Part shown: positions 1 through 9,318 of the stretch, piece after piece
How the letters are laid out: every line of letters starts with the position of its first letter
Position numbering within the stretch: the first letter of the stretch is position 1
Assembly: GCA_041660405.1 (NCBI GenBank)
Contig: JBAZWL010000019.1
Span: forward strand, 1-64,000
Direction: 5' to 3'
Length of the DNA stretch: 64,000 bases
Source: Taibaiella sp041660405
GTDB taxonomy: Bacteria; Bacteroidota; Bacteroidia; Chitinophagales; Chitinophagaceae
Notes under the pieces: model-generated
The model's database searches: none
What the model saw: the letters and a program-made list of their open reading frames with translations, nothing else
Told to the model about the DNA's origin: nothing
Translations under genes and position numbers: made by a program

Positions 1-363
1 CAGGATTATATTTTTTATTTTTCGTTGAATGGTAAATGCCTGGCCAATATCATCTTCTGGCTTCTGATTGATGATAATATTGGCGATCGCGAGACCTGCT
101 TTTGCAAAGCCATATTTGTAGCCGGTCTGCATGCTTCGTTCGCCGATCTGTTCCAGCTTTTTTATGGCCGTATCCGGATCCTTCTCTCTTTCCAGGTAAA
201 TGCTTTTGATAGCATCGTCAATTTTCCGGCGTTCATCAACGGTCATCGCGGAACGACCGACCCCGATCTCGGAATGCTTTATCTGGCCTGCGCTCGTCCA
301 TGCTAAGCAAAAGGCGATTTGAAGGAGTGCGTACCTTATACCTAGCATTCGGATTGATGGCAT
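1..363 (-). CDS. TPR-repeat secreted or membrane-anchored protein, 5' part only (runs off left edge)
   Basis: The minus strand is open from an ATG at 363 to the window edge (121 codons, no stop). The first 25 or so residues form a hydrophobic signal-like segment ending in AWTSAGQ. The rest is helical with TPR-like spacing (AIKKLEQIGERSM, then YGFAKAGLAIANI). In Bacteroidota such an N-terminus usually leads to a TPR sensor kinase or a TPR-LuxR regulator, but the C-terminal part is outside the window, so the function is not assignable. It is divergent from the large gene at 597. Inference only beyond signal peptide plus helical repeats. Confidence 0.6.
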   Translation of the reverse strand, partial: MPSIRMLGIRYALLQIAFCLAWTSAGQIKHSEIGVGRSAMTVDERRKIDDAIKSIYLEREKDPDTAIKKLEQIGERSMQTGYKYGFAKAGLAIANIIINQKPEDDIGQAFTIQRKIKNIIL

Positions 364-423
364 AGTGCTATGATTTTTCCTAATGCAAAATAGCAATTTT
401 TAAAGCGAATTACAATTGGGTGT

Positions 424-452
424 AAACACTCATATTGTATAAATGAGTGTTT
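424..452. repeat. Perfect 10-bp inverted repeat in divergent intergenic region
   Basis: AAACACTCAT (424-433) and ATGAGTGTTT (443-452) are exact reverse complements around a 9-nt AT-rich loop. It sits between two divergently transcribed genes, so it is unlikely to be a terminator for either. An operator or a structured 5' leader is more plausible. Confidence 0.5.
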
Positions 453-596
453 CCCTAAGATAAAATGATTCGCCGATAAGATATTTTTGCTTTAGTGATT
501 CACAGGTTAAGCAGCCAGAACGAAGGGTGAACATTGGATTACATCTGGTCAACGTTCTTATCGTTCGGAAATTTTTAAAGACAAAATTTATCTAAC

Positions 597-3500
597 ATGC
601 ATCATTTCTTCTCCCTCGTACTTCTTGTTACACTTTTTGTTAACGCCAATTTTATTCAGGCGCAGGATAGACTCGTAACTGCCGGTTCCAGACCAGATAA
701 GGCGCCGCAACACCGACTTGATTTTATCCGCAACGAGGGCCAATGGGAACAGGCTTTCCGATTTAAGGCCATGCTGAAAGAAGGTGTGTTCTTTTTGACC
801 GATGATGGTTTCGTATACAATTTTGCGGAGGAAGCCCGGGATACAATCGCACATGAAGGCTTTGCCCGTTACCATGCCTATAAGGTGAAGTTTGAAGGAT
901 GTAACAAAGCGCCGAGATACAGTGAAGCAGATAGACGTTCATACTATCATAATTATTACATCGGAAACGATCGTTCTAAATGGGCTGCCGGTGTACGTAT
1001 TTCCGGCAAGTTGACCCAACACAATATCTATCAGGGCATCGACCTTACGGTTTACAGCGAAGGTAATAACCTGAAATATGATTTTCTTGTAGCGCCGGGA
1101 GCTGCTGCCGAACAGATCAAAATGGCTTACGAAGGCGTGCTTCCGCATATGACAAACGAAGGGCACCTGCGTATTGCTACAACGATAAATGAAGTGGCAG
1201 AACAAAAGCCATATTGCTACCAGGTGGTGAATGGCAAGGTAAAGGAAGTGGCTTCGCGATACCAAATCAAAGGAAACGTGGTATCGTTCGATTTTCCTGA
1301 TGGTTATGATAAGTCTGTTCCGCTGGTGATAGATCCGGAAGTCATTTTTTCCACTTACAGCGGAGCGGCCTATATTCCACCGCCAAGCTTCTATGCTTAT
1401 GCGGGATTGCCAGCACATGCCACCACCTACGATAAAGCGGGAAAACTTTATTCTTCAGTTACCATCAATTCCCTGGGATGGCCAGTAACCCTTGGCGCTT
1501 ACCAATCTTTACCCAATACCAAAAGGGATATAGCGATCAATGTGTTTGAACCAGATGGCACCAGTATTGCCTATGCCACGTACTTCGGAGGGATTTCCAA
1601 TGAAATAGCCCTGACCATGTTGACCAATGACGAACAAGAATTATTTATCGCCGGTAGTACCGCATCCAACGACCTGCCCATGACCTCCGGATGTTTTGAC
1701 AGCACTTACAATGGTGCCACGGTAGTACCGGCTGACAATGGGACTGATATTTTTGTTGCACACTTTAATAACAACGGCACGCAACTGTTGGGCGCCACTT
1801 ATCTCGGCGGTTCCGAGAACGAACTTGTACCAGCAGCAATAGGTCTTAATGTAGTAGGTGTGGGCACCTTGAATGGTATCAACATTGTGAGCCCGATTGA
1901 AATAACATTGGACAGTTTAGACAACATATGGCTCATCTCGAATACCATCTCTACCAACTTTCCGGTAACGGCCAATGCACAGCAACCTGTTTACGCCGGC
2001 GGACAAACAGACGGTGTGCTATGCAAGCTGAATCAGGATTGTTCTCAATTATTGTACAGCTCCTACCTGGGCAGTAGCGGGTTTGACATCGGTAGTTCTA
2101 TCATCTTCAACAAATCCGGCAAACTGGTTATTTGCGGTGCAACAAATGGCAGCAACTTTCCCGTTACTCCCGGAGCCTTCCTGATAACTGCACCCGGCGG
2201 TATTTCCGATGGCTTTGTGGCGATAGTGAATCCGGCAAATGGCAGTTTACAACAGGCCAGCTACCTGGGTACCAATCTCGCTGATCATGCCTGTATTGTT
2301 CAGGTAGACCCTGACGACAATGTGTATGTAACTGGTCGCACCTATGGCGCCTATCCTGTATCGGCCGGTGTCTTTTCGATTGCGAATGGTGATGTATTCC
2401 TGCAGAAATTAAATCCCTTACTCAGTACTTCTTTGATATCAACGTGCATCGGCAATCCGGTTGCCGGGGTCAGCAGAATGATCCCGACCGGGTTTGTATA
2501 TACGGAATGCGATGAAATTATCTTCTCCGGTTTCGCTCACGGCGATCCGTCCGCGGCACTGCCGGTAACCGCCGATGCCATTATGGCCAATCCCCGGAAA
2601 TTCTGGTTTTGCCGTATGCCCGCCAACTTTTCGGTGATCAGTCATGCCTCTTTTTTCGGATCATCCAACTATCTCGACTCCCGGTATTGCGGCACCAGCC
2701 ATTATGCCCCCGACGGCACCATCTATCAATCGTTAGGCTCTTCTACATTTACTACCTTCCCCACTTCTCCCACGGCCTGGTCACCTGCTACACAGATCGT
2801 TCAGCCGGTACCTAAAACAGATGCAGTGAGCTTTAAAATAGGCTTGCGTTTACATGCAAATTTTATACTGGACGCTGCGGTGAACAGTAACGATAGCGGA
2901 TGTGCTCCTTACAGTATTTTGCCGGTCAATACATCTTCCGGAGCCAATCTATTTGTATGGAATTTCGGCGATGGCACTCCCTCGGACACGGTTGCCACAG
3001 CACCTTTGCACACTTATACCAATCCGGGAAGTTATATCGTAACACTCTATGCTTTTAATGATGCGCTTTGCGTAAAGGGGGACACGGCTTTCCTTAGTAT
3101 CACGGTTGTGGAGCCTGCCGTGTTGCCGGACATTACTGTGTCCGATACCGTGCTTTGCAATGGTGCGGCAATTATTGACCTTTCAGTGCAGATCAATAAT
3201 TTTAATCCGAACTACGAAGTGCTCTGGACGCCGGGTAATGGCTTGCTGAGCCCGGCCAATCAACCTACCGTAACGGTAGATCCCCTGATCAATAATACCT
3301 ATTATGTAACGGTCACAAATAATATATTGGGACTCTGCGAACAATCGGCAACCGATACCGTAACCATAACGCTTGCCCCACTTATGTTACAACTGAATAC
3401 GCAGGACACCACTGTGTGCGAAGGCGCTTTGATACAAGTGTCGGCTGATGGCAACCCTCAATACCTGTATACATGGTCGCCCGCTACAGGGATGAATGAC

Positions 3501-4589
3501 AGCACGCTTCTTGAACCGGAAATTACAGTAACACAATCGGAAAACTACATGCTTAAGGCAAGTTATCCAGGATGTCCCGACACTTTTGTATTCCTGAACA
3601 TTATCATGGAAAGCATGCCAGTAGTACAACTGGGGCCAGACAAAAGTATTTGTCCTGGACTTCCGGTTGCGCTGGAGTCCATGATAAGTCCCTTCCATAA
3701 CGATTATTTATACAGTTGGACACCCAATACCGGCAACCTGAGTAACCCGGACGGGCCTAACACCTCACTTCTGTCCGACACATCTATCACCTACACGCTT
3801 ACCGTACAAACGCCAGTAGGATGTTCCGGTTCCGACAGTATCCATATTCTTGTCTTTCCCGGCGTAGATGGAGATATCATACCCGACACCGGGTATTGTC
3901 CGGGCGGCAGTGTGACGCTCTTCGCTTCCGGAGGCAGCGTCTATTCCTGGACTCCGTCTTATGGCCTGGACGATACCACTATTGCCGCACCGACCGCCAG
4001 CCCCGGAACTTCTACTAATTATACCGTAATTATTTCTAACCAATATAATTGCAGTGAAACGCAAAATGTAAGCATCCAGGTATTTCCAAACGCTGTGCTC
4101 AATATGCCGGATTCAGTATCAGTATACCCTGGCGAAGCTTATTCGCTTGAACCCGGCACCAACTGCCTTTATTTTTCCTGGTTCCCGCCATCTGGGATAA
4201 GTAATACCAACGTGTCAAACCCGGTTTTTGATCCCGAAGTGAGAACCCGCTATTTTGTAACCGCCACCACAGAACAGGGCTGCGAAGTAAAAGATTCTAT
4301 TGACGTGTTGGTGAAGGAAACGGTATGGGACATACCAAATGCTTTTGCCCCGGCAGGAAATAACAGTGTTTTCCGGCCTGCTATACGCGGACTGGCCACC
4401 CTGAAACAATTCGTCATTTTTAATAGGTGGGGAAACAAAGTGTATAGCAGCGTCGACATCAATAGTGGGTGGGATGGCACATTTAACGGACAGCCGCAAC
4501 CTGCAGGTGTTTACGTGTATCTTATAGAAGGTGTTACTGACAAGGGCAGTGTTTTACATAAGCAAGGAAATGTGACCTTGCTCAGATAG
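597..4589 (+). CDS. Giant secreted protein with SBBP beta-propeller repeats, PKD domain and T9SS-type C-terminal domain
   Basis: This 1330-residue protein has a signal peptide (hydrophobic residues 4-22). An N-terminal module resembles DUF7948 (FIRNEGQWEQAF near residue 43). It is followed by SBBP-type repeats (ATYFGG, ATYLGG, SSYLGS, ASYLGT) forming a predicted beta-propeller. A PKD domain follows (VWNFGDGTPSDTV, then YTNPGSYIVTLYAFN), and then several Ig-like blocks with repeated W-x-P motifs. The last 85 residues (IPNAFAPAGN, FNRWGNKVY, GWDGTFNGQPQPAGVYVY) match the gliding-motility-associated type B C-terminal domain. That domain is known to target proteins to the type IX secretion system. 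It is probably a cell-surface adhesin or carbohydrate-binding protein. It stands alone, with no box of the regulon described elsewhere in the window. Confidence 0.85.
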   Translation: MHHFFSLVLLVTLFVNANFIQAQDRLVTAGSRPDKAPQHRLDFIRNEGQWEQAFRFKAMLKEGVFFLTDDGFVYNFAEEARDTIAHEGFARYHAYKVKFEGCNKAPRYSEADRRSYYHNYYIGNDRSKWAAGVRISGKLTQHNIYQGIDLTVYSEGNNLKYDFLVAPGAAAEQIKMAYEGVLPHMTNEGHLRIATTINEVAEQKPYCYQVVNGKVKEVASRYQIKGNVVSFDFPDGYDKSVPLVIDPEVIFSTYSGAAYIPPPSFYAYAGLPAHATTYDKAGKLYSSVTINSLGWPVTLGAYQSLPNTKRDIAINVFEPDGTSIAYATYFGGISNEIALTMLTNDEQELFIAGSTASNDLPMTSGCFDSTYNGATVVPADNGTDIFVAHFNNNGTQLLGATYLGGSENELVPAAIGLNVVGVGTLNGINIVSPIEITLDSLDNIWLISNTISTNFPVTANAQQPVYAGGQTDGVLCKLNQDCSQLLYSSYLGSSGFDIGSSIIFNKSGKLVICGATNGSNFPVTPGAFLITAPGGISDGFVAIVNPANGSLQQASYLGTNLADHACIVQVDPDDNVYVTGRTYGAYPVSAGVFSIANGDVFLQKLNPLLSTSLISTCIGNPVAGVSRMIPTGFVYTECDEIIFSGFAHGDPSAALPVTADAIMANPRKFWFCRMPANFSVISHASFFGSSNYLDSRYCGTSHYAPDGTIYQSLGSSTFTTFPTSPTAWSPATQIVQPVPKTDAVSFKIGLRLHANFILDAAVNSNDSGCAPYSILPVNTSSGANLFVWNFGDGTPSDTVATAPLHTYTNPGSYIVTLYAFNDALCVKGDTAFLSITVVEPAVLPDITVSDTVLCNGAAIIDLSVQINNFNPNYEVLWTPGNGLLSPANQPTVTVDPLINNTYYVTVTNNILGLCEQSATDTVTITLAPLMLQLNTQDTTVCEGALIQVSADGNPQYLYTWSPATGMNDSTLLEPEITVTQSENYMLKASYPGCPDTFVFLNIIMESMPVVQLGPDKSICPGLPVALESMISPFHNDYLYSWTPNTGNLSNPDGPNTSLLSDTSITYTLTVQTPVGCSGSDSIHILVFPGVDGDIIPDTGYCPGGSVTLFASGGSVYSWTPSYGLDDTTIAAPTASPGTSTNYTVIISNQYNCSETQNVSIQVFPNAVLNMPDSVSVYPGEAYSLEPGTNCLYFSWFPPSGISNTNVSNPVFDPEVRTRYFVTATTEQGCEVKDSIDVLVKETVWDIPNAFAPAGNNSVFRPAIRGLATLKQFVIFNRWGNKVYSSVDINSGWDGTFNGQPQPAGVYVYLIEGVTDKGSVLHKQGNVTLLR

Positions 4590-4901
4590 ATTGGGAAGCT
4601 GCTTAAAATCAATAAGATACTTTCTGTATAGTTCTATGCCTGTCGTTTAAAAACAGTTTTGAGATAGTATTCAATGACCCGATATGAGAGCATCAAAAGG
4701 TGACCTTACTTATAGTCTGTATCAATTTCAGTATTAAGTTCACGAGACTCTAAAAGAGCACTCTCATGCTTCATCTAATCGATCTGCACAAATAGGTACT
4801 GGTGCAACTGTTGTTGTAGTGACCCTTCTAAGTGCGATTGCAGGCACCTGGTTTTATGGACTATTAAGAGAAATGCTTCCGCATTAACCGGTAAGTAAAG
4901 T
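4590..4901 (+). pseudogene. Gene-poor stretch with a possible broken small membrane protein (4684-4887)
   Basis: Most of this 312-bp gap holds nothing recognisable. One frame from ATG 4684 reads 17 codons, hits TAA, and then continues open for about 47 codons to TAA at 4885-4887. The latter part has a convincing transmembrane segment (ATVVVVTLLSAIAGTWFYGL). The in-frame stop and the lack of a start codon after it suggest a decayed small membrane-protein gene, or a read-through artefact. No family recognised. Confidence 0.25.
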
Positions 4902-5915
4902 TCACTTATTCCCCTGGAGCCTATTCCAAAATGAATATATCGTTCGCTTGTTCCAGCCTTCAAACCTACCTCTCTGCACTACTAAAGCATTGTCCACCTG
5001 GTGTTGCAGATAATAATAAAATACAAATTTTCCTTCCGGATTATCCCAACCTGCAATTTGTCCAAAACGCAGGTCATTAAACAATAAAGTATCTCCATGC
5101 TTTTTAATAGTATAAAACCCTTTTGAAAACCGGATGAGCTGCTGCAAGTCCTTATGATCAAGTACAGGTTTTAATAATGAATCGTTTCGTGGAAAATAAT
5201 GCACCGCTATAGTATCCACATGGTCAAATAATGAACGGAATCCAACATAATACCCCTTATCATTTTCTGCTACAACGTACCACAGCCAATTTTGAAGAGG
5301 GGCAGGTGTGGTGAAATATCTATTATAAGAAACGTGCTGTGCCTGGAGAGCAATTTTAGTCTCTTTGTCTATTTGTATTTTATTGACCAGACAATAACCC
5401 AGATACAGTGCACTTATGCTTAATCCAGCCTTCCATATAATTTGCCTGTATGCATTCTTCCTTTTCATTAAAAGTAATATCAGGCAGGCTATACCAGACC
5501 AAATTGAAAAAAAAGGATCTGCTACATAAATGGCATTGAAGGAAATGCGTGTATGATTAAAAGGTTCAAACCAACCGACACCATAATTATTAAAAGCATC
5601 AATAAAAATATGAACACCAATCAATCCGCCAAAGAAAAGTAGCCATTTTTTAAAGCTGATATCATGCGGCCGATGCAACCACTCGGTAAGCAGCGCTAAA
5701 AATGGAGTGATGATCATCGCAAATAAAATAGAATGAGTGAAACCCCGATGGGCCAATAGATTGGATGAAGTATCCATCCAGAAAGAAGCTACAAAATCTA
5801 TATCAGGAATGCTCTGTGCCAACACACCCCAAAGCATTGCCTTTTTGCCTAGCTTCTTACCTGCAAAAGCTTCTCCCATGCAAGCTCCGAGGGCAATATG
5901 TGTAATAGAATCCAT
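4902..5915 (-). CDS. YdjM/YbcI-type (DUF457) membrane-bound metal-dependent hydrolase
   Basis: The 337 residues begin MDSITHIALG and carry the family pattern: D2 and H6, PDID near residue 37, HRGFTHS near 56, and a later HIFIDAFNNYG. These Asp/His residues are the likely metal ligands. At least four membrane segments cover residues 60-200. The C-terminal ~130 residues are a soluble tail. The family is named for weak similarity to phospholipase-like hydrolases; the substrate is unknown. It lies downstream, on the same strand, of the small membrane protein (5999-6151) and the phospholipase-D gene, so the three may be co-transcribed in a membrane-lipid operon. No separate promoter was seen. Confidence 0.8.
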   Translation of the reverse strand: MDSITHIALGACMGEAFAGKKLGKKAMLWGVLAQSIPDIDFVASFWMDTSSNLLAHRGFTHSILFAMIITPFLALLTEWLHRPHDISFKKWLLFFGGLIGVHIFIDAFNNYGVGWFEPFNHTRISFNAIYVADPFFSIWSGIACLILLLMKRKNAYRQIIWKAGLSISALYLGYCLVNKIQIDKETKIALQAQHVSYNRYFTTPAPLQNWLWYVVAENDKGYYVGFRSLFDHVDTIAVHYFPRNDSLLKPVLDHKDLQQLIRFSKGFYTIKKHGDTLLFNDLRFGQIAGWDNPEGKFVFYYYLQHQVDNALVVQRGRFEGWNKRTIYSFWNRLQGNK

Positions 5916-5998
5916 TCATCAATTTTAATAGCAACAATAGATTTCCAATAATAGTTTCCAATTATGGCGATAGGATACGCAGCAAGTAATAAGAGGGA

Positions 5999-6151
5999 TT
6001 AAAGAATAAGGATCTCATAAAGTAACCAAAGGAAAAGCACAAGTACTTTTTTCAGCAGGACATTACCGATCCATATTGAGATTAATAGCAATAACCATAT
6101 CAGCAGACCTGACCATAATTTATATTTTGCTATTGAGCCTGTAGGAGACAT
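5999..6151 (-). CDS. Small (50 aa) hydrophobic membrane protein
   Basis: A 50-codon frame from ATG at 6151 to TAA at 5999. After a short polar start it is almost wholly hydrophobic with Trp- and Leu-rich segments (SGLLIWLLLLISIWIGN, then VLVLFLWLLYEILIL), consistent with two transmembrane helices around a KK turn. It is too short for many ORF finders. It sits between the phospholipase-D gene and the DUF457 hydrolase, same strand, so it is probably a small membrane partner. No family recognised. Composition and context make it more likely real than chance. Confidence 0.55.
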   Translation of the reverse strand: MSPTGSIAKYKLWSGLLIWLLLLISIWIGNVLLKKVLVLFLWLLYEILIL

Positions 6152-6296
6152 GATCAAAAACATTAAAGGTTTTATAAAGCCATACCTGCGTATGATTCAT
6201 CGTTTGTAAAATTCGGTTTTATCATGAGCTGATACAATGAACCTTGTCAATGAAAAATATGATACCGGATAGCAAATCTGAATCAAACAGAAATAA

Positions 6297-7475
6297 TCAT
6301 TGCCATTTTTCCTTTTTAAAATAAAAAGTAAAAAGAAAGAGCAAAACCCTAATTAAATTGTATGAAAAACGTTGGATGATCCTTTGTAGGAAGGTTTGCT
6401 TCTTATCGAAATTTTCAACTGTTATCCTGATACAATCTTCAGTCATTATCTTATTGAGTTGTTGCTCAATAGAGGATACAAAAGGTTGGTTACGCACATT
6501 CAGATTTAGTTCGATGCTAGCGTAAGTGCTGATATCATTGATATTAAACGACCCAAGTGTGAGCCACTTACCATCTCTGATTCCTAATTTGGCATGTAAA
6601 ATGCTTGGTTGGTACTCATAGATCTCAATATTGTTTCTTAGCAACCATGCGTACAAATAGCGCTCTGCATATTTGGCAATCTTTACATCAGAAAGGCCAG
6701 CGGTAATAATTTTAATACTAATGCCTTTGGCTCTAGCAAGCCTCATTTGTTTTCGCAACCGTTTTCCCGGTAAAAAGTAACTGCTCACCAAAAGCACATT
6801 ACTGTTGGCTTTATTGATAATATTGAAATAGCTTTTCCATATTTCCTGCCTGTTCTGCCTCCAGTCATTCCTGCTAACTTTTACTGAAATATTGCTTTCA
6901 TTGCCTTCTTTGTTGATCGGTACTGGAGTGGACAAATCAGCATGTACATCATCAGGTTTCGTACTATTCCACAGCTGAACACAGATCTGTTCTAATTCCC
7001 GCGCAACGGTACCTTCAAGGTACAATGCCATATCGAGCCAGGCCCTGCTATTATGTAAACCATAATAGTGATTGTTTATATTATTGCTTCCTACCAAAGC
7101 TTTGCCGTCGTCTGCAACTACAATTTTATGATGCAGACGACGGCCAAAGTAAAAACTTCTGGTCATCAATAACGGTTCAAATCTTTTTATATAAATAGTG
7201 GTTTCCGAAAAAATATTCAATAATTCCAAAGGAAGTTTTGTAGCATAACCATCAACAAGTATATAGATCTTCACGCCCCTTTTTGCTGCTCCTTTCAGCC
7301 AATCAACAACCATCTTTCCCGTTTCATCATAACTGAAAATATACATCTGTATATGTATAGAATGGACAGCACCATCGATCATCCGATGTAGATAGTCGAA
7401 ATATTCGTGACCACCATTTACACGTTCCAGCTTTTGCTGTGCGCTGTATCTATTTTTGTTGCCGCCGATCATCAA
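6297..7475 (-). CDS. Phospholipase D family protein, ClsB-like cardiolipin synthase
   Basis: 392 residues with two HKD motifs of the PLD superfamily: HHKIVVADDGKALVGSNN near residue 117 and HAKLGIRDGKWLTLGSFN near 298. Two such motifs on one chain form a single active site, as in cardiolipin synthases. There is no N-terminal double transmembrane anchor as in ClsA, so it resembles the shorter ClsB type. The C-terminus is hydrophobic and basic (LIRVLLFLFTFYFKKEK), probably membrane-associating. It would condense phosphatidylglycerol with another phospholipid. The divergent promoter at 7506-7570 carries a perfect TGAT-N4-ATCA box, which places it in the predicted regulon. Confidence 0.82.
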   Translation of the reverse strand: MMIGGNKNRYSAQQKLERVNGGHEYFDYLHRMIDGAVHSIHIQMYIFSYDETGKMVVDWLKGAAKRGVKIYILVDGYATKLPLELLNIFSETTIYIKRFEPLLMTRSFYFGRRLHHKIVVADDGKALVGSNNINNHYYGLHNSRAWLDMALYLEGTVARELEQICVQLWNSTKPDDVHADLSTPVPINKEGNESNISVKVSRNDWRQNRQEIWKSYFNIINKANSNVLLVSSYFLPGKRLRKQMRLARAKGISIKIITAGLSDVKIAKYAERYLYAWLLRNNIEIYEYQPSILHAKLGIRDGKWLTLGSFNINDISTYASIELNLNVRNQPFVSSIEQQLNKIMTEDCIRITVENFDKKQTFLQRIIQRFSYNLIRVLLFLFTFYFKKEKWQ

Positions 7476-7505
7476 TTATAACATAGACTATAGTAATAAG
7501 ATATA

Positions 7506-7570
7506 CAAAGTAGGTAAATTAACAAGTGTCACTCAATGATAAAGATCAGGCTTCTTGCTGATGACAGGAC
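7506..7570 (-). promoter_or_regulatory. Regulon promoter of the ClsB-like gene
   Basis: On the minus strand the -7 element is CTACTTTG (7506-7513). The proximal box TGATAAAGATCA (7537-7548) has perfect half-sites. Its centre is 29.5 bp from the -7 element. A distal half-site TGAT lies at 7559-7562, 22 bp further out. Predicted leader about 26 nt. Confidence 0.7.
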
Positions 7571-7635
7571 TAATGAGTATCATCAAAATCGATAATAGCT
7601 GTCATGGTACCGGACATAAGTTGTACATAGCTTTG
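7571..7635 (+). promoter_or_regulatory. Regulon promoter of the three-USP operon
   Basis: The distal box TAATGAGTATCA (7571-7582) and proximal box TAATAGCTGTCA (7593-7604) are 22 bp apart. The -7 element TAGCTTTG (7628-7635) is a full TAnnTTTG match 29.5 bp from the proximal centre. The left half-sites are degenerate (TAAT). This promoter abuts the divergent ClsB promoter without a gap. Predicted leader only about 7 nt. Confidence 0.6.
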
Positions 7636-7647
7636 TAAAAAAAAGAC

Positions 7648-8472
7648 ATGAAAAAGATACTCGTTGTTTTTGATGGGGCTCATTTCCCCAATACTACTCT
7701 TGACTTTGCATTGAAACTCAATGAAGAATCGCCCATATTGCTAACTGGCGTTTTCCTTCCTTCTGTTGATTATGCAGAAGCCATGAGTTATTACTATTAT
7801 GGCACTGCTGTGGCACCATTATATATGGATGAATATGAAGATGATGTGGTGGCAATAAAAAATAATATTGAAGAATTTGAAGCCTTTTGCAGAAGCCACC
7901 ATATCCGCTACCGGGTTCACAAGGACATAAAGAAAAAAGTAGTCAAAGAGTTGCAGTCTGAAACAAGATATGCAGATTTACTGATTCTCAGCAGCACATA
8001 TTTCTATGAGAACCTTGGTGAGATGACTCAGGAAGAATACCTCACAGATACATTACACAAGGCAGAATGCCCTGTGCTGTTGCTACCTTCCGATGTTGCG
8101 ATACCCAGGAATATAATTTTGGCATATGACGGAAGTACTTCGTCCATGTTTGCTATCAAACAGTTTATATACCTGATGCCGCAATTTACCGATATGGAAA
8201 CATTAGTGATGTATGCCGGCGATGAGGCTGAAAATATTCCATTTGAAGACCTCATCAAAGAATACGCAGCCCATCATTTCAATAAACTGGGTTATTATAA
8301 GTTAACTGCTGATCCGGGTAAATATTTCGAAACCTGGATAGAGAATAAAGGAGCTTCACTTTTGGTGAGTGGTTCTTTTGGACGCTCAGCATTTTCTGAA
8401 TTGTTCCATAGGAATTTTCTTCGCGATGTAATAAAGGAACAGAAGGTCCCCATTTTCATTGCACATCTTTAA
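7648..8472 (+). CDS. Universal stress protein, two UspA domains
   Basis: 274 residues built from two UspA-like folds (about 1-150 and 151-274). Each begins with a beta strand and an Asp (KKILVVFDGAHFPN; RNIILAYDGSTSS) and ends in a short strand (CPVLLLPS; VPIFIAHL). The GSFGRSAFSELF stretch near the end resembles the nucleotide-binding loop, but the strict G-x2-G-x9-G-S/T motif is absent in domain 1. First of three consecutive USP genes (spacing 17 and 10 nt), clearly one operon. Known role of the family: stress and starvation survival, partner usually unknown. Transcription should start only a few bases before the ATG. Confidence 0.9.
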   Translation: MKKILVVFDGAHFPNTTLDFALKLNEESPILLTGVFLPSVDYAEAMSYYYYGTAVAPLYMDEYEDDVVAIKNNIEEFEAFCRSHHIRYRVHKDIKKKVVKELQSETRYADLLILSSTYFYENLGEMTQEEYLTDTLHKAECPVLLLPSDVAIPRNIILAYDGSTSSMFAIKQFIYLMPQFTDMETLVMYAGDEAENIPFEDLIKEYAAHHFNKLGYYKLTADPGKYFETWIENKGASLLVSGSFGRSAFSELFHRNFLRDVIKEQKVPIFIAHL

Positions 8473-8489
8473 CGCTAAATCGAGTTAAC

Positions 8490-9308
8490 ATGAAACGAAT
8501 ACTACTGGCATTAGACCAGGAAAAATGGAATAAAGATGTTGTCGATTTTGGCTGCTATCTTGCAAAATTGTCAAAGTCAAAGGTAACTGGTATTTTTTTT
8601 CAACATCCCAAAGATAATCTTCTTGAAACAATCATATATAAAGGAAATAATCACAACAGATCAGATAAACTGACTGCATCACAACCCTTGGAAGCATTAT
8701 CTGTTAAACGCTTCAGCGAAGCATGTATTTGCAGGGATACCTCATATTCCATTCGAGAAGGCCATATGGCTACCAAAGAAGAATTAATTGAAGAGACAAG
8801 ATTCGCCGATCTCATGGTGATAGATCCTGCATTATCCCTGAAACACGAGATAGAGTTATCTCCGACTAAAGTGGTAAAGGATATAGTGCAACATGCACAT
8901 TGTCCGGTCTTGTTGGTTCCCGAATCATTTAATGAAATATCAGAAGTCATCTTTACGTACGATGGTAGCCGGTCTGCAGTTTATGCTATTAAGCAATTTA
9001 CTTATCTCTTTCCGCAGTTTATTAACAGCAAGATTACCGTACTGGAAGTAAACCCCGATGGAACAAGGGAAATAGTTGAAGAGCAAAAATCAATGGAATG
9101 GATGAATACGCACTACGCTCATGTGAATTATGCCATTCCTTCCGGTAACCCTGCAGACAAACTGATAAAATATTTGCTTCCAAGGCATAATGCTATTGTT
9201 ATTATGGGAGCTTATGGCAGGAACTTCCTTTCCCGTATATTCAAGACTAGTGCAGCCGGATCAGTTACAAGTACTGTGACCAGTCCAGTTTTTATCACTC
9301 ACTATTAA
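8490..9308 (+). CDS. Universal stress protein, two UspA domains (second of operon)
   Basis: 272 residues with tandem UspA domains (KRILLALDQEKWN at the start, EVIFTYDGSRSAV near residue 153). The second domain keeps a GAYGRNFLSRIF loop and a downstream Gly-Ser, consistent with nucleotide binding, though spacing is longer than in the canonical G-x2-G-x9-G-S motif. It follows the first USP by 17 nt and precedes the third by 10 nt. The three paralogues are divergent in sequence, so they arose by old duplication and may form hetero-oligomers (inference). Confidence 0.9.
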   Translation: MKRILLALDQEKWNKDVVDFGCYLAKLSKSKVTGIFFQHPKDNLLETIIYKGNNHNRSDKLTASQPLEALSVKRFSEACICRDTSYSIREGHMATKEELIEETRFADLMVIDPALSLKHEIELSPTKVVKDIVQHAHCPVLLVPESFNEISEVIFTYDGSRSAVYAIKQFTYLFPQFINSKITVLEVNPDGTREIVEEQKSMEWMNTHYAHVNYAIPSGNPADKLIKYLLPRHNAIVIMGAYGRNFLSRIFKTSAAGSVTSTVTSPVFITHY

Positions 9309-9318
9309 ACTTCAGTTT

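Noticed and set aside
25..306. 93-codon plus-strand frame at the left edge
   Set aside because: The opposite strand is open to the edge with a signal peptide and TPR-like helices, which is more convincing.
939..1418. 159-codon minus-strand frame
   Set aside because: Shadow of the large secreted-protein gene; no domain and odd composition.
3387..4064. Two ~100-codon minus-strand frames
   Set aside because: Antisense to the Ig/PKD part of the large gene, Arg/Cys-rich, no family look.
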